Shown here one piece after another: positions 34,797 through 42,502 of a stretch of DNA of 43,005 nucleotides. The translations under genes were made by a program, and so were the position numbers. The notes under the pieces are model-generated. The model had not been told where the DNA came from, searched no databases, and was given only the letters and a program-made list of their open reading frames with translations. How positions within the stretch are numbered: the first letter of the stretch is position 1; each line of letters begins with the position of its first letter. The DNA comes from Elainella saxicola E1 (lineage in GTDB: Bacteria > Cyanobacteriota > Cyanobacteriia > Elainellales > Elainellaceae): NCBI GenBank assembly GCA_002796835.1, contig LUGL01000082.1, positions 16,845-59,849 of the forward strand, in the 5' to 3' direction.

Positions 34797-36077
34797 ATGG
34801 ATAAGCGTTTTTTCAATTTCTTCAATCTCTCTGAAGATGAAGCGATCGCGCTATTGGATACACCCCAAAGCCAGATTAGCGAAAACGATTCTCGCTATAT
34901 TGCCGCATCGCATCTGGTGAATTTTCCGACCGATCGATCGATCCAGGCCCTGATGCGAGCAGTGCAGCAGACAGACCCCAGTTTGGATAATCGGATTGTG
35001 CGACGCAAGTCGGTGGAAACCTTAGGCCGCTTACAGGCCATGCAGGCGATTCCGGTGATTCGGGGCTGCTTGCAGGATGAGGATTGCTATACCGTTGAAA
35101 ATGCCGTTTGGGCGATCGGTGAAATTGGCACGCAAGACCCTGCCATTTTGGAAGAAGTTGCTCAGCTCCTCGATAAACCGGGCCAAACCTATCGGGTGAT
35201 TATCCACACGCTTACCAAATTAGACTATGCCCCTGCAATAGAGCGAATTCGACGCTTTATGGCTGCCACTGATCTGCCAACGGCCAGTGCCGCTATCACC
35301 GCCATTTGTCGATTCACGGGCGACTATTCGCAAATGGATAAAGTGGTGGCCATGCTGCAAAATTCGAATGTGCTGGCTCGTCGTCTATCGATTCAAGATC
35401 TGATTGACGCTCAGTATTATGCCGCCATTCCTGAGATCGCTTGCTGTCCCGTCTCGTTAGTGTTTCGGTTGCGAGGCATTCGGATGCTGGCAGAAAGCGG
35501 TATTTCTTCTGGAGCGATCACCTTTGCTGCAATTCAGCCTGCGTTGGAGCAGAGTTTGCGCGATCATCCTAAAGATCTCAAGCTCGTGCACCACTACAAT
35601 AGTCCGCCAACGCTGCCCGTTTTAATCCGTGAACTCTATGAAACTGATTTTGGCCGCTGTTATTTGGCGACCCAAACCATTCTGGAACAGTATCCCGATG
35701 AAGCTCCAGCCGCCTTGTTTGCGACTTATGAGGAAGAGGCAAGAAGCGATTATGGCGCGCATTTCCATGTGGTGAAGCTATTTGGCTGGCTCAAACATGC
35801 TCCTGCCTATGATCTGCTGCTGGAAGCGCTGCACAACCGACAGCCTCAGTTCCAAAAATCACGGGCTGCTGCTGCGATCGCCCTGGCAGAACTGGGAGAT
35901 CCGCGCGCGATTCCTGAATTAACGACCTGCTTGACAACTCCCATTTGGGATCTCAAATATGCAGCATTAATGGCGCTCGAAAAATTAGGGGTAACGCGCG
36001 TTTATGAGCAAGTGACCGAAGCGGATGACTGGCTGGTTCGACTAAAATCCCAGGCTAGCTTGCAGCTACAATTCTAA
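34797..36077 (+). CDS. cpeY: Phycoerythrobilin lyase CpeY
   Basis: A 426-aa E/F-clan bilin lyase made of HEAT/PBS repeats. The N-terminus MDKRFFNFFNLSEDEAIALL is the CpeY opening, and repeats such as AVWAIGEIGTQDPAILEEVA and SRAAAAIALAELGDPRAIPE carry the helix pairs. In Fremyella CpeY attaches phycoerythrobilin to Cys82 of the alpha subunit, with CpeZ raising activity. The length fits the family (about 430). It lies downstream of cpeBA in the same direction and 86 bases ahead of cpeZ, the order known from Fremyella. The start at 34797 is the first ATG before the family opening. Confidence 0.94.
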   Translation: MDKRFFNFFNLSEDEAIALLDTPQSQISENDSRYIAASHLVNFPTDRSIQALMRAVQQTDPSLDNRIVRRKSVETLGRLQAMQAIPVIRGCLQDEDCYTVENAVWAIGEIGTQDPAILEEVAQLLDKPGQTYRVIIHTLTKLDYAPAIERIRRFMAATDLPTASAAITAICRFTGDYSQMDKVVAMLQNSNVLARRLSIQDLIDAQYYAAIPEIACCPVSLVFRLRGIRMLAESGISSGAITFAAIQPALEQSLRDHPKDLKLVHHYNSPPTLPVLIRELYETDFGRCYLATQTILEQYPDEAPAALFATYEEEARSDYGAHFHVVKLFGWLKHAPAYDLLLEALHNRQPQFQKSRAAAAIALAELGDPRAIPELTTCLTTPIWDLKYAALMALEKLGVTRVYEQVTEADDWLVRLKSQASLQLQF

Positions 36078-36163
36078 AAGAAATCAGAGATAGCCAAATT
36101 TTGATTTTGTGTTCTTCATCTGTTCCATTGTTTGTTTAATCTTTGCAATTTTTAACGCCTCCT

Positions 36164-36778
36164 ATGTCGATCGAAGTCCTGTTTCAACAGCTCAAACATC
36201 CCAATCCTCACCTGCGCGATCAGGCCATGTGGGAACTTGCCGAAAAGCGGGATGAGTCCACGATTCCTCGACTGATGAGCATTTTGGATGAGGAAGATAC
36301 TACCTATCGTCGAGCTGCGGTGAAAGCCCTGGGGGCGATCGGTCCTGATGCAGTGCCGCCTCTGGCAGAAGCCTTGCTGAATAGCGATAATGTCACGGTG
36401 CGGGGCAGTGCCGCTAAAGCTCTGGCTCAGGTTGCGATCAATCATCCCGACCAGCCTTTTCCAGAGGCAGGTACGCAAAGCTTAAAAACGGCGCTTAGCG
36501 ATTCCAATCCGGTTGTGCATATTGCGGCAGTCATGGCTTTGGGAGAAATTGGCTCTCCTGTTGTTGATATTTTAATTGAAGCGTTGCAAACTACTGACAA
36601 TCCAGCTTTAGGAATTTCGATCGTCAATGCGCTGGGGTCGATCGGCGATCAGCGAGGCGTCGAAGTGCTGACTGACTTAATTCACAACGAACAGACCGAC
36701 TCCTATGTGAAAGAAGCGGCAAACAGTGCTTTATCCCGATTGGAGATGACCGAAAAATTCAACCGAAGAGAACAGTAG
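36164..36778 (+). CDS. cpeZ: Bilin lyase accessory protein CpeZ
   Basis: A 204-aa HEAT-repeat protein of the E/F lyase clan, opening MSIEVLFQQLKHPNPHLRDQ with repeats AMWELAEKRDESTIPRLMSI, RRAAVKALGAIGPDAVPPLA and VVHIAAVMALGEIGSPVVDI. CpeZ works as a chaperone-like partner of CpeY and helps phycoerythrin beta folding. The ATG at 36164 is chosen; a longer frame from 36143 begins at TTG and adds seven residues without a ribosome binding site. It ends the rightward unit. The leftward gene cpeF converges on it across a low-complexity spacer. Confidence 0.93.
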   Translation: MSIEVLFQQLKHPNPHLRDQAMWELAEKRDESTIPRLMSILDEEDTTYRRAAVKALGAIGPDAVPPLAEALLNSDNVTVRGSAAKALAQVAINHPDQPFPEAGTQSLKTALSDSNPVVHIAAVMALGEIGSPVVDILIEALQTTDNPALGISIVNALGSIGDQRGVEVLTDLIHNEQTDSYVKEAANSALSRLEMTEKFNRREQ

Positions 36779-36880
36779 GGAGTGAATCAGGGAGTGGGAA
36801 ACAGAAGGGGAGGTGAAGTAGCTCATTATCCATCTACCTACCTATCTATCTCTACTCATCACCCATCTACCCATCCACTC
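36772..36880. repeat. Purine tract then pyrimidine tract between convergent genes
   Basis: After cpeZ a purine-rich run with GGGAGTG words (36778-36820) is followed by a pyrimidine-rich run of CTAC/CTAT/CCAT words (36831-36880). The halves are partly complementary (GGGAGTGGG with CCCATCCACTCC), so a long imperfect hairpin can form and could end transcription from both sides. The last codons of cpeF (EGVDG) lie inside the pyrimidine part. Confidence 0.55.
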
Positions 36881-37778
36881 CTTCTTCAATCTGTCGCTCA
36901 ATTTGGGCGATCGCCAATTTAGCCAGCGTACGAATCACGTTCTGCTCATCTTCCAGAGCCGCCTTTAAAGGCTCCATGGCAAGTGGATCGCCCATTTTAC
37001 CCAGGGAATTAATCGCGGCTTTGCGCACATCTAAATCCGCATCTTGCATGGCCAGAATCAAATGGGGAATGGCAGGCGGATAATGAACTTGCCCTAGAGC
37101 GGCAGCAGCTTCGGTGCGAATCAGCGGTTCTGGATCGGTGAGGGCAGAAACCAACAGGTTCAAGGATCTTTCATCTGACTGTTCTTGCGCCACATGCCCC
37201 AATGCCCCAATGACGGCACAGCGTACATCCAGCGAAGAGGCATTCAGTGCTTGATAGAGATAATCAGCCGCTTCAGAGCCCATAAACGCCAACGCCCATG
37301 CCGCATGACCTTTAATGTCTTCTGGTTGGTTTTCAGAGGCCAGAATATTTAATAATGCGGGTGCAGCCGCTTCTCCGGTTCTGGCTAACGCTCCTGCTGA
37401 GGAGCCTTTGACGACCGTATCTGGATCGTTCAGAAACGCATGCAGTAAAGCAGGCACAGCAGCCGGATCGGCGATGATCGTCAGCGTTTTTGCAGCGGCC
37501 CGTCGCAGGACCACATCAGCATGATTGGCCAAAGCATCCACCAGAAAAGGAGTTGCAGCTTCTCCAATTTCTCCCAGGGTTTCAGCAAACCGTAAGCGCA
37601 CCAAACCACGTGGATCCCCCAATCCTTCAACTAACTGCTGTAAGATCGCTCGATCGGTCGCATCAAAGGTGCCCAGCGTAATCTGCTCATTCACCGTTTG
37701 GATCAGGGCATCATTCTCGGCTTGAACCTGTAGGAGGGGGTTGTCTCTGGAGAGTTCAGATTGGAGTGAATGACTCAT
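36867..37778 (-). CDS. cpeF: Phycoerythrobilin lyase, CpeF (MpeV-like)
   Basis: A 303-aa HEAT-repeat bilin lyase. It has an N-terminal region (MSHSLQSELSRDNPLLQVQA) and at least six repeat pairs, e.g. LRFAETLGEIGEAATPFLVD, VLRRAAAKTLTIIADPAAVP and VRKAAINSLGKMGDPLAMEP. Length, repeat pattern and position beside pebB/pebA fit CpeF, which in Fremyella adds the doubly linked phycoerythrobilin to Cys48/Cys59 of CpeB. It is related to MpeV of marine Synechococcus, so the exact paralogue name should be held lightly. ATG 37778 has an AAGGGA site; the frame to 37808 starts at TTG. It is the last gene of the leftward cpeS-pebA-pebB unit. Confidence 0.85.
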   Translation of the reverse strand: MSHSLQSELSRDNPLLQVQAENDALIQTVNEQITLGTFDATDRAILQQLVEGLGDPRGLVRLRFAETLGEIGEAATPFLVDALANHADVVLRRAAAKTLTIIADPAAVPALLHAFLNDPDTVVKGSSAGALARTGEAAAPALLNILASENQPEDIKGHAAWALAFMGSEAADYLYQALNASSLDVRCAVIGALGHVAQEQSDERSLNLLVSALTDPEPLIRTEAAAALGQVHYPPAIPHLILAMQDADLDVRKAAINSLGKMGDPLAMEPLKAALEDEQNVIRTLAKLAIAQIERQIEEGVDG

Positions 37779-37845
37779 GACCAATTCCCTTTTACCATTG
37801 TTATGCAATCATGTTATTCAATCAGCGATCTAGTTATCCAGCAAT

Positions 37846-38088
37846 CTAATTATCCGAAATCAGAGCCGCTTGCTGTTGACGCAGGGCCTGAATTGTTTCG
37901 TCAAGCTTTGCCAGGTTAGGTTCTAGTTGAGCAAGCGCCTGTTTTTTCATCACCTTGGCCCGCTCTGCCATTAACAGCGTATCATTCACCAGCCGTTCCC
38001 GATATTTTTCCAATTCGGCGATGACTTCAGTCAGTTCCTGAGGAGTAGCTTGGCTCAGTGATGCAGTGAGTGCAGGAATATCAATCAT
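37846..38088 (-). CDS. 80-aa helical protein in the phycoerythrin cluster
   Basis: From ATG 38088 the product is MIDIPALTASLSQATPQELT, EVIAELEKYRERLVNDTLLM, AERAKVMKKQALAQLEPNLA and KLDETIQALRQQQAALISDN. It is nearly all alpha-helical with a coiled-coil pattern, no cysteine and no membrane helix. I do not recognise a named family. Its place between cpeF (67 bases on) and pebB (155 bases before), all on one strand, argues for a role in bilin synthesis or phycoerythrin assembly, for example as a small chaperone or lyase partner. An AGGAAA site precedes the start; a longer frame to 38127 adds 13 residues. Confidence 0.75.
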   Translation of the reverse strand: MIDIPALTASLSQATPQELTEVIAELEKYRERLVNDTLLMAERAKVMKKQALAQLEPNLAKLDETIQALRQQQAALISDN

Positions 38089-38243
38089 TTGCGTTATGTT
38101 TCCTAAATGTAGAGTCATCAAAGTCATTATTTAATCTTCTCAGATCGCACCACTAATCGGGAGACCATGTCAACCCGGAATCCTAAAAAAGAATTTTCTA
38201 ATTGCCTGACGATCGAAAAAAGTGAGGTGCGAAACCGTTGTGA

Positions 38244-38990
38244 TCAAGCAACAGCTGCACGTTTCCGTTCCAGGTCAAACAAAAAGCCGTGAATATATTC
38301 TTCGGTCCATTCAGGGCCATAAAATCGGGTGAACATTCCTCTGGCCGGGTCTTTCTCGGCTCGGTAGCGCAAATAGGCAAGCTGGGCCTGCTCAATCTTG
38401 GCAAGCATTGCCGGATCCGTGATGGGTTCAGCCCGATCGACAAGATCGAGATAAGCTTGCAAATAGTCTCTAAAAGCAGCGAACACCCTTGTCTCTACGA
38501 CTTCTGTCGCTTGAGGTCGAGTCCAGAGAAACGCTGGAGAGAAGAAAGCCTGGGCTTCTTCTGGAAAATCACCCCCCCAGGGCAGGTGGGGCTGATGGGC
38601 GGTAAAAATGGGCAGAATTGGCTGGGTATATTTGGCCTGATACCAGGACTCATCCCGAAACAGAGGCTGCATATCTAAGGCAATCAAATGACCACCGGGC
38701 AATGTCACCAAATCTGCCCCAAAGAAAGGCAAGTCATAATTTAAGTGCGGAAAGATGACAAAATTCAAGACCTGGAGGGAGTCTCCTCCCTGGACGTGGG
38801 CTGCTCGAATTTGACGCAGCTTTGGCGCTTGATAGCCATAACTCGTGGTCACAACGTTGTCCTGATTTTTGCCTTTCCCCACGGTTGCCGACTTTGATTC
38901 GAAGCCTGCTGGAATGGGGTAAGAGCGCAAATCTAAGCGTTCCTGCAAAAGCGCGATCGCATAATCCAGAAATGGTTGATAAAGCGTCAT
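38244..38990 (-). CDS. pebB: Phycoerythrobilin:ferredoxin oxidoreductase
   Basis: A 248-aa ferredoxin-dependent bilin reductase that turns 15,16-dihydrobiliverdin into phycoerythrobilin. It opens [20 protein letters not shown], carries [11 protein letters not shown] near 29-39 and the substrate-pocket segment [20 protein letters not shown], with the acidic residues usual in PebB, and ends in [20 protein letters not shown]. The PxGFE opening and [14 protein letters not shown] end set it apart from PebA next to it. It begins 13 bases after pebA on the same strand, so the two are co-translated neighbours, consistent with metabolic channelling between PebA and PebB. Confidence 0.95.
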   Translation of the reverse strand: MTLYQPFLDYAIALLQERLDLRSYPIPAGFESKSATVGKGKNQDNVVTTSYGYQAPKLRQIRAAHVQGGDSLQVLNFVIFPHLNYDLPFFGADLVTLPGGHLIALDMQPLFRDESWYQAKYTQPILPIFTAHQPHLPWGGDFPEEAQAFFSPAFLWTRPQATEVVETRVFAAFRDYLQAYLDLVDRAEPITDPAMLAKIEQAQLAYLRYRAEKDPARGMFTRFYGPEWTEEYIHGFLFDLERKRAAVA

Positions 38991-39003
38991 GGGAACAGTC
39001 CAA

Positions 39004-39738
39004 TTATGCAGGCGTTGCTTCGCGTACTAACGACATCGCATCCTCAAACAGGAAGCCATAGAGGAATTTTTCAGCCCATTCATGCCCAAAATAGCTGCTG
39101 AATAATCCGGAAGCTGGATCGCGATCGGCACTATATTGATCGTAGGCTTTCTGAGCTTTGACAATGCGCTGAATCTCGCTGAGATCGGTGAGGGGCTGTG
39201 CCTCATCCAACATTTGCCAGTATAGATTCAAATAATCTTTGAATGCCTCAAATACGCGGGTTTTGACCGTGATGGCATCGGTTTTGGCAAACAACAAATA
39301 TTTTGAAAAATACTGGTTCGCATCATAAAACTTCATTTCCAGATCTTGGGCCAGATCTGCATATTGATCATGCAAAGTTTTGAGCGGCTCAATATATTTG
39401 GCGAGATAGGCTTTGTCTTGAAACAGCGGCTGAAAGTCCATGACAATCAGATTTTTAATCTGCCCGAATGAGAGAAAGTCAACCCCTAATAACGGCAGAT
39501 CGTAGTGATGGCTGGGATAGATGACGCTATTCAAAATTTGAGCGCTTGCTCCCGCGTCGATATAGGTATAGCGAATTTTACGAAACTCAGAACATTGATA
39601 GCACCAGCTTTGAATCGTTGCAGGATTTCTCCCCCGATCGCTGATCTGAAACTCTAACCCTGCTGGGATTGGGCGGCTTTGTAGATCAAACCGTTCAAAC
39701 AACGATTTTTCTAAATGCTCAAGGAAGGGTTTATACAT
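39004..39738 (-). CDS. pebA: 15,16-dihydrobiliverdin:ferredoxin oxidoreductase
   Basis: A 244-aa ferredoxin-dependent bilin reductase that carries out the first step, reduction of biliverdin IX-alpha at C15-C16. Visible family segments are [35 protein letters not shown], the pocket strand [20 protein letters not shown] and the C-terminal [17 protein letters not shown]. The product is passed to PebB, whose gene follows after 13 bases. cpeS lies 117 bases upstream on the same strand. The order cpeS-pebA-pebB places bilin making and bilin attachment in one transcription unit. Confidence 0.95.
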   Translation of the reverse strand: MYKPFLEHLEKSLFERFDLQSRPIPAGLEFQISDRGRNPATIQSWCYQCSEFRKIRYTYIDAGASAQILNSVIYPSHHYDLPLLGVDFLSFGQIKNLIVMDFQPLFQDKAYLAKYIEPLKTLHDQYADLAQDLEMKFYDANQYFSKYLLFAKTDAITVKTRVFEAFKDYLNLYWQMLDEAQPLTDLSEIQRIVKAQKAYDQYSADRDPASGLFSSYFGHEWAEKFLYGFLFEDAMSLVREATPA

Positions 39739-39855
39739 AGATTCACAGACTTATATGCCTTGAACCTCAAAATACGAGATTGCCCCTCAACCCGTCCTCA
39801 ATGTGAGAAACTAAGCAACAATCCTTAATATATCAGCGAGCGTATTCAGTTTTCA

Positions 39856-40440
39856 TCAAGAAGCTCTGGATAAATTTTGCTGGATCAAGTCCGCCAAATC
39901 TGTTTCTGAAACCCAGCGCCGCTCAGAACAATAGGTCATCAAATAAACGCCGTTCATCATGCGAACTGTGCTGACTCGCACCCGAAAATGATCGGTAATG
40001 AACCAGCAACGTTCTTGGCCCTGGTTATTCTCGTAGTCAGTATCGATCGTCAAAATGCCATCCTGGCCAAACCAATAGCGGCTGACCACCGGAATTTTTT
40101 CGACATAACCTTGATTGCGCAGCAACTTGCCCGATCGACCACTGGCATCATCGGGAATATCGACTAGAACGGCGGCCTGATCGGGATTAGGCGCTTGATT
40201 TTCCTGGTGAGCCTGCCACATAAAGCTAGCTCCACCGGCGGCAAGGGCGGCATCAATGCCCTGAGATTCACAAATTTGCTGAATGCGTGGATCGTCAGCG
40301 TTCACGACCTGCACATGCAGCCTCGATTCTCCCGACTCATCTGTGACCGTATCGAAATGGTGCACCGTGCGCTGGGTAAACCAAATCCCTTCACTTTTAC
40401 GGAAAAAATCCATCATGGTCATTGGCGCAACAAGCAGCAT
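39856..40440 (-). CDS. cpeS: Phycoerythrobilin lyase, CpeS/CpcS family
   Basis: A 194-aa S/U-clan bilin lyase, a ten-stranded barrel of the lipocalin fold. Family marks are MDFFRKSEGIWFTQRTVHHF near the start, the mid segment GGASFMWQAHQ, SRYWFGQDGILTIDTDY and the end ERCWFITDHFRVRVSTVRM followed by SERRW. In phycoerythrin strains CpeS attaches phycoerythrobilin to Cys80 (Cys82 by alignment) of CpeB. An ATG at 40440 has a TGAGG site, but family members usually start near the internal MMDFF, so the true start may be nine codons in. It heads the leftward bilin unit, with an Uma2 gene 45 bases upstream on the same strand. Confidence 0.9.
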   Translation of the reverse strand: MLLVAPMTMMDFFRKSEGIWFTQRTVHHFDTVTDESGESRLHVQVVNADDPRIQQICESQGIDAALAAGGASFMWQAHQENQAPNPDQAAVLVDIPDDASGRSGKLLRNQGYVEKIPVVSRYWFGQDGILTIDTDYENNQGQERCWFITDHFRVRVSTVRMMNGVYLMTYCSERRWVSETDLADLIQQNLSRAS

Positions 40441-40485
40441 GGGATTGCCTCAGCTATTCACAGGACTAATCCCAGAGAATACCCT

Positions 40486-41211
40486 TCAAACTGCATCGGG
40501 ATCAATATTGAGTTCTCGCAGTTTAGCGGCTAATCTTTGTGCTCGTTCTTCGGCAGTTTGTGCTCGTTCTTCAGCAGTTTGTGCTCGTTCTTCAGCAGTT
40601 TGTCGCGCAGCCGCTTCTTCCTCATGCGTCAGTAAATATTGCTGCGTCACCGGATTATAAAATCGCATGGCCGCTTCTTTCAGGTGCAGTTCCAACTCTA
40701 ATGCTGCGCTGGATAGAACGATCGTTCCATCAGATAGCATTGAGGTGGGCACGGGCGTATAGTTCCCCTCCACCAGGCATAAACCCTGTAAAGGAGGCGT
40801 CAGGTAATCTCCGGTGGGATCATAGAGGTAATATTCCTCAACTCCTAAAAATGCATAGATGCCTTTTTTCGCACCTTGATCCTTGCTACGGGTTGTTTTG
40901 GAGGTAATTTCGAGGACAAAGCTAGGCGTACGATCGTGCTCTTCCCAAACTTTGTAAATGCGTCGTTGCCGATTTTCAACGCCAAACACCACGAATGTAT
41001 CGGGTGCAACCACCGCTTCAGGATTGCCCTGTTCGTAGTAAATAAATAAATTTCCAGAGGCGTAAACATTGGGTTGGTTCTCGAAAAAGACCGAAAGCAC
41101 CTTGGTGGCGTATACCAGATATTCACGAGTCTGATCACTTTCAGCCATTGGTAACCCATCGCTTTCCGGATATTCAATCAATCGAGGTGGGAAATCGGTA
41201 ATTGCAGTCAT
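40486..41211 (-). CDS. Uma2 family nuclease-like protein with coiled-coil tail
   Basis: A 241-aa Uma2 (DUF820) protein from ATG 41211. Family sites are VAPDTFVVFG (acidic site) and the core strand SFVLEITSKTTRSKDQGAKK, with Glu and Lys well placed, then KGIYAFLGVEEYYLYDP. Unlike the 5753 gene it keeps the lysine-rich active region, so it is the more likely to be catalytically intact. After about residue 190 comes a charged coiled-coil tail with three 21-bp repeats coding AEERAQT. A longer frame runs to 41319, but the ATG at 41211 matches the usual start. It may share a transcript with cpeS 45 bases on, an odd neighbour for bilin genes. Confidence 0.85.
   Translation of the reverse strand: MTAITDFPPRLIEYPESDGLPMAESDQTREYLVYATKVLSVFFENQPNVYASGNLFIYYEQGNPEAVVAPDTFVVFGVENRQRRIYKVWEEHDRTPSFVLEITSKTTRSKDQGAKKGIYAFLGVEEYYLYDPTGDYLTPPLQGLCLVEGNYTPVPTSMLSDGTIVLSSAALELELHLKEAAMRFYNPVTQQYLLTHEEEAAARQTAEERAQTAEERAQTAEERAQRLAAKLRELNIDPDAV
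40538..40600 (-). repeat. Three 21-bp tandem units, coding AEERAQT
   Basis: Three adjacent 21-bp units, nearly identical (one differs by a G for A), lie in the C-terminal coiled coil of the Uma2 gene. Each encodes Thr-Ala-Glu-Glu-Arg-Ala-Gln. The seven-residue period matches one coiled-coil heptad, so each added unit lengthens the coil in register. Confidence 0.9.
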
Positions 41212-41265
41212 GTTTCCAAGAGACGGTACAATACCCGTGAATGATGATAGTTGCGATTCTAACTC

Positions 41266-42078
41266 ATGACAAACCAGCAGAGGCTGAAGACGCCTCAAGA
41301 TGTTCTTGCTGCCCTTCATGCAGGACTCAGCTTATCTCAAGCAGATTTATATCAATGTAATCTGAGCGGTCTGGAACTGCAAAACGCGAATCTCAGTCGA
41401 TCGACCTTAATTCGGGCCAATCTCAGCCATGCTAACCTCAGCGCCGCCGATCTAAGTGGGACTGATTTGCGCGGGGCTGATTTGAGTCATGCAGTGCTGC
41501 GACAGGCCAATCTCCAGGCAGCCTGTTTATATCGGGTTGATTTAAGTGGAGCCGATCTGACGGGTGCAAATCTAACGGACGTGAAGCTGCAAGGGGCACG
41601 ATATGACAGTCACACTCAGTTCCCAGGAGGCTTTGCCTATGCATCCTCTGGGGCGATCGGTCCAAAAGCCAACCTGAATGGAGCACCGCTCAACACCGCC
41701 AACTTACGCAATGCCGATCTACAGGGCAGCAATCTGCTGGGCGCTTATCTGGGGGGCGCTGATCTGACGGGGGCAAATTTACGCGGAGCCCGGTTAGTAC
41801 AGGCCGATCTGCGTCGTGCCAGCTTAACGGGTGCTTTTCTACGCGATGTGCGATTGAATGGGGCAAATCTGGCTGGGGTAGATTTACGCGCTGCCGATCT
41901 AACGGGCGTCGAATTCGAGCAGCTCGAAAGTATTGCGGGGGCTGACTTTACGCAGGTGCAAGGGCTTACTGAAGCCATGCGATCGCGCCTCCTCAGTCAG
42001 CCGATCCAACAGCTCGAAGCGGTTCATCCCTTAACGCTGAGAACCACGTTGGAAAGTTTGCAGCTCGATCCTGCTTAG
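41266..42078 (+). CDS. Pentapeptide-repeat protein
   Basis: A 270-aa protein built mostly of A(D/N)Lxx pentapeptide repeats, e.g. LSHANLSAADLSGTDLRGAD and LTGANLRGARLVQADLRRAS, interrupted near residues 107-135 by a non-repeat segment (ARYDSHTQFPGGFAYASSGA). These form a right-handed quadrilateral beta-helix. A C-terminal cap (TEAMRSRLLSQPIQQLEA) is helical. Such proteins are common in cyanobacteria, with no general function. It diverges from the Uma2 gene across 54 bases, and its stop overlaps the stop of the next, opposite gene by four bases. Confidence 0.9.
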   Translation: MTNQQRLKTPQDVLAALHAGLSLSQADLYQCNLSGLELQNANLSRSTLIRANLSHANLSAADLSGTDLRGADLSHAVLRQANLQAACLYRVDLSGADLTGANLTDVKLQGARYDSHTQFPGGFAYASSGAIGPKANLNGAPLNTANLRNADLQGSNLLGAYLGGADLTGANLRGARLVQADLRRASLTGAFLRDVRLNGANLAGVDLRAADLTGVEFEQLESIAGADFTQVQGLTEAMRSRLLSQPIQQLEAVHPLTLRTTLESLQLDPA

Positions 42079-42281
42079 GATTTAATGGCTACCCAATCTT
42101 TCTTGAGCAGGGCCAAGAAGGTGGCAATCCCCTTAGAGAATCCGTCTGGATCAGGCAAAACATACTGAGGAAACTCCTCATAGTAACGCCACGGCTCTGA
42201 GCCATTATGCCGCAGGTGCAATACCCGATCGTCGCCTTCCCGCTTCCACAACATTTGGCCACCAGTTGGTATTTCAGCCAT
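42075..42281 (-). CDS. Small conserved hypothetical protein, 68 aa
   Basis: From ATG 42281 the product reads MAEIPTGGQMLWKREGDDRV, LHLRHNGSEPWRYYEEFPQY and VLPDPDGFSKGIATFLALLK before KDWVAIKS. It is soluble, with many aromatic residues. It resembles short cyanobacterial hypothetical proteins, but I cannot assign a domain. The longer frame to 42314 adds an untypical start (MLSIFILKEAL) and is not preferred. It converges with the pentapeptide-repeat gene, the two overlapping by four bases. Its neighbours give no direct clue to function. Confidence 0.65.
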   Translation of the reverse strand: MAEIPTGGQMLWKREGDDRVLHLRHNGSEPWRYYEEFPQYVLPDPDGFSKGIATFLALLKKDWVAIKS

Positions 42282-42371
42282 GAGCGCCTCCTTGAGTATA
42301 AAAATGCTCAGCAAGTGTTGCCTGTTTCCATTCTGTCAGAGCAAACGTTAAATTCTGTAAATATTACTACG

Positions 42372-42395
42372 CTTGTTCTAGACTTTTGGAACAAG
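42372..42395. promoter_or_regulatory. CTTGTTC dyad upstream of the 68-aa gene
   Basis: CTTGTTC (42372-42378) and GAACAAG (42389-42395) form a perfect seven-base inverted repeat with a ten-base spacer, 91 bases upstream of the minus-strand start at 42281. The half-site CTTGTT also occurs as a dyad before cpeB, there with a different spacing. Confidence 0.35.
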
Positions 42396-42502
42396 TTCCG
42401 ATATAGAAGTGACTACAATATAAGCGCTGCTGAGCCTGCCGGAGGATGACCCACAGGGGTACTTTCTTCTCTTTCGATCGACAGAAACATCCCGATCGCC
42501 CA

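Noticed and set aside
42384-42400. LexA-like site GGAAC-AA-GTTCC
   Set aside because: It does not match the cyanobacterial LexA consensus and is part of the longer CTTGTTC dyad.
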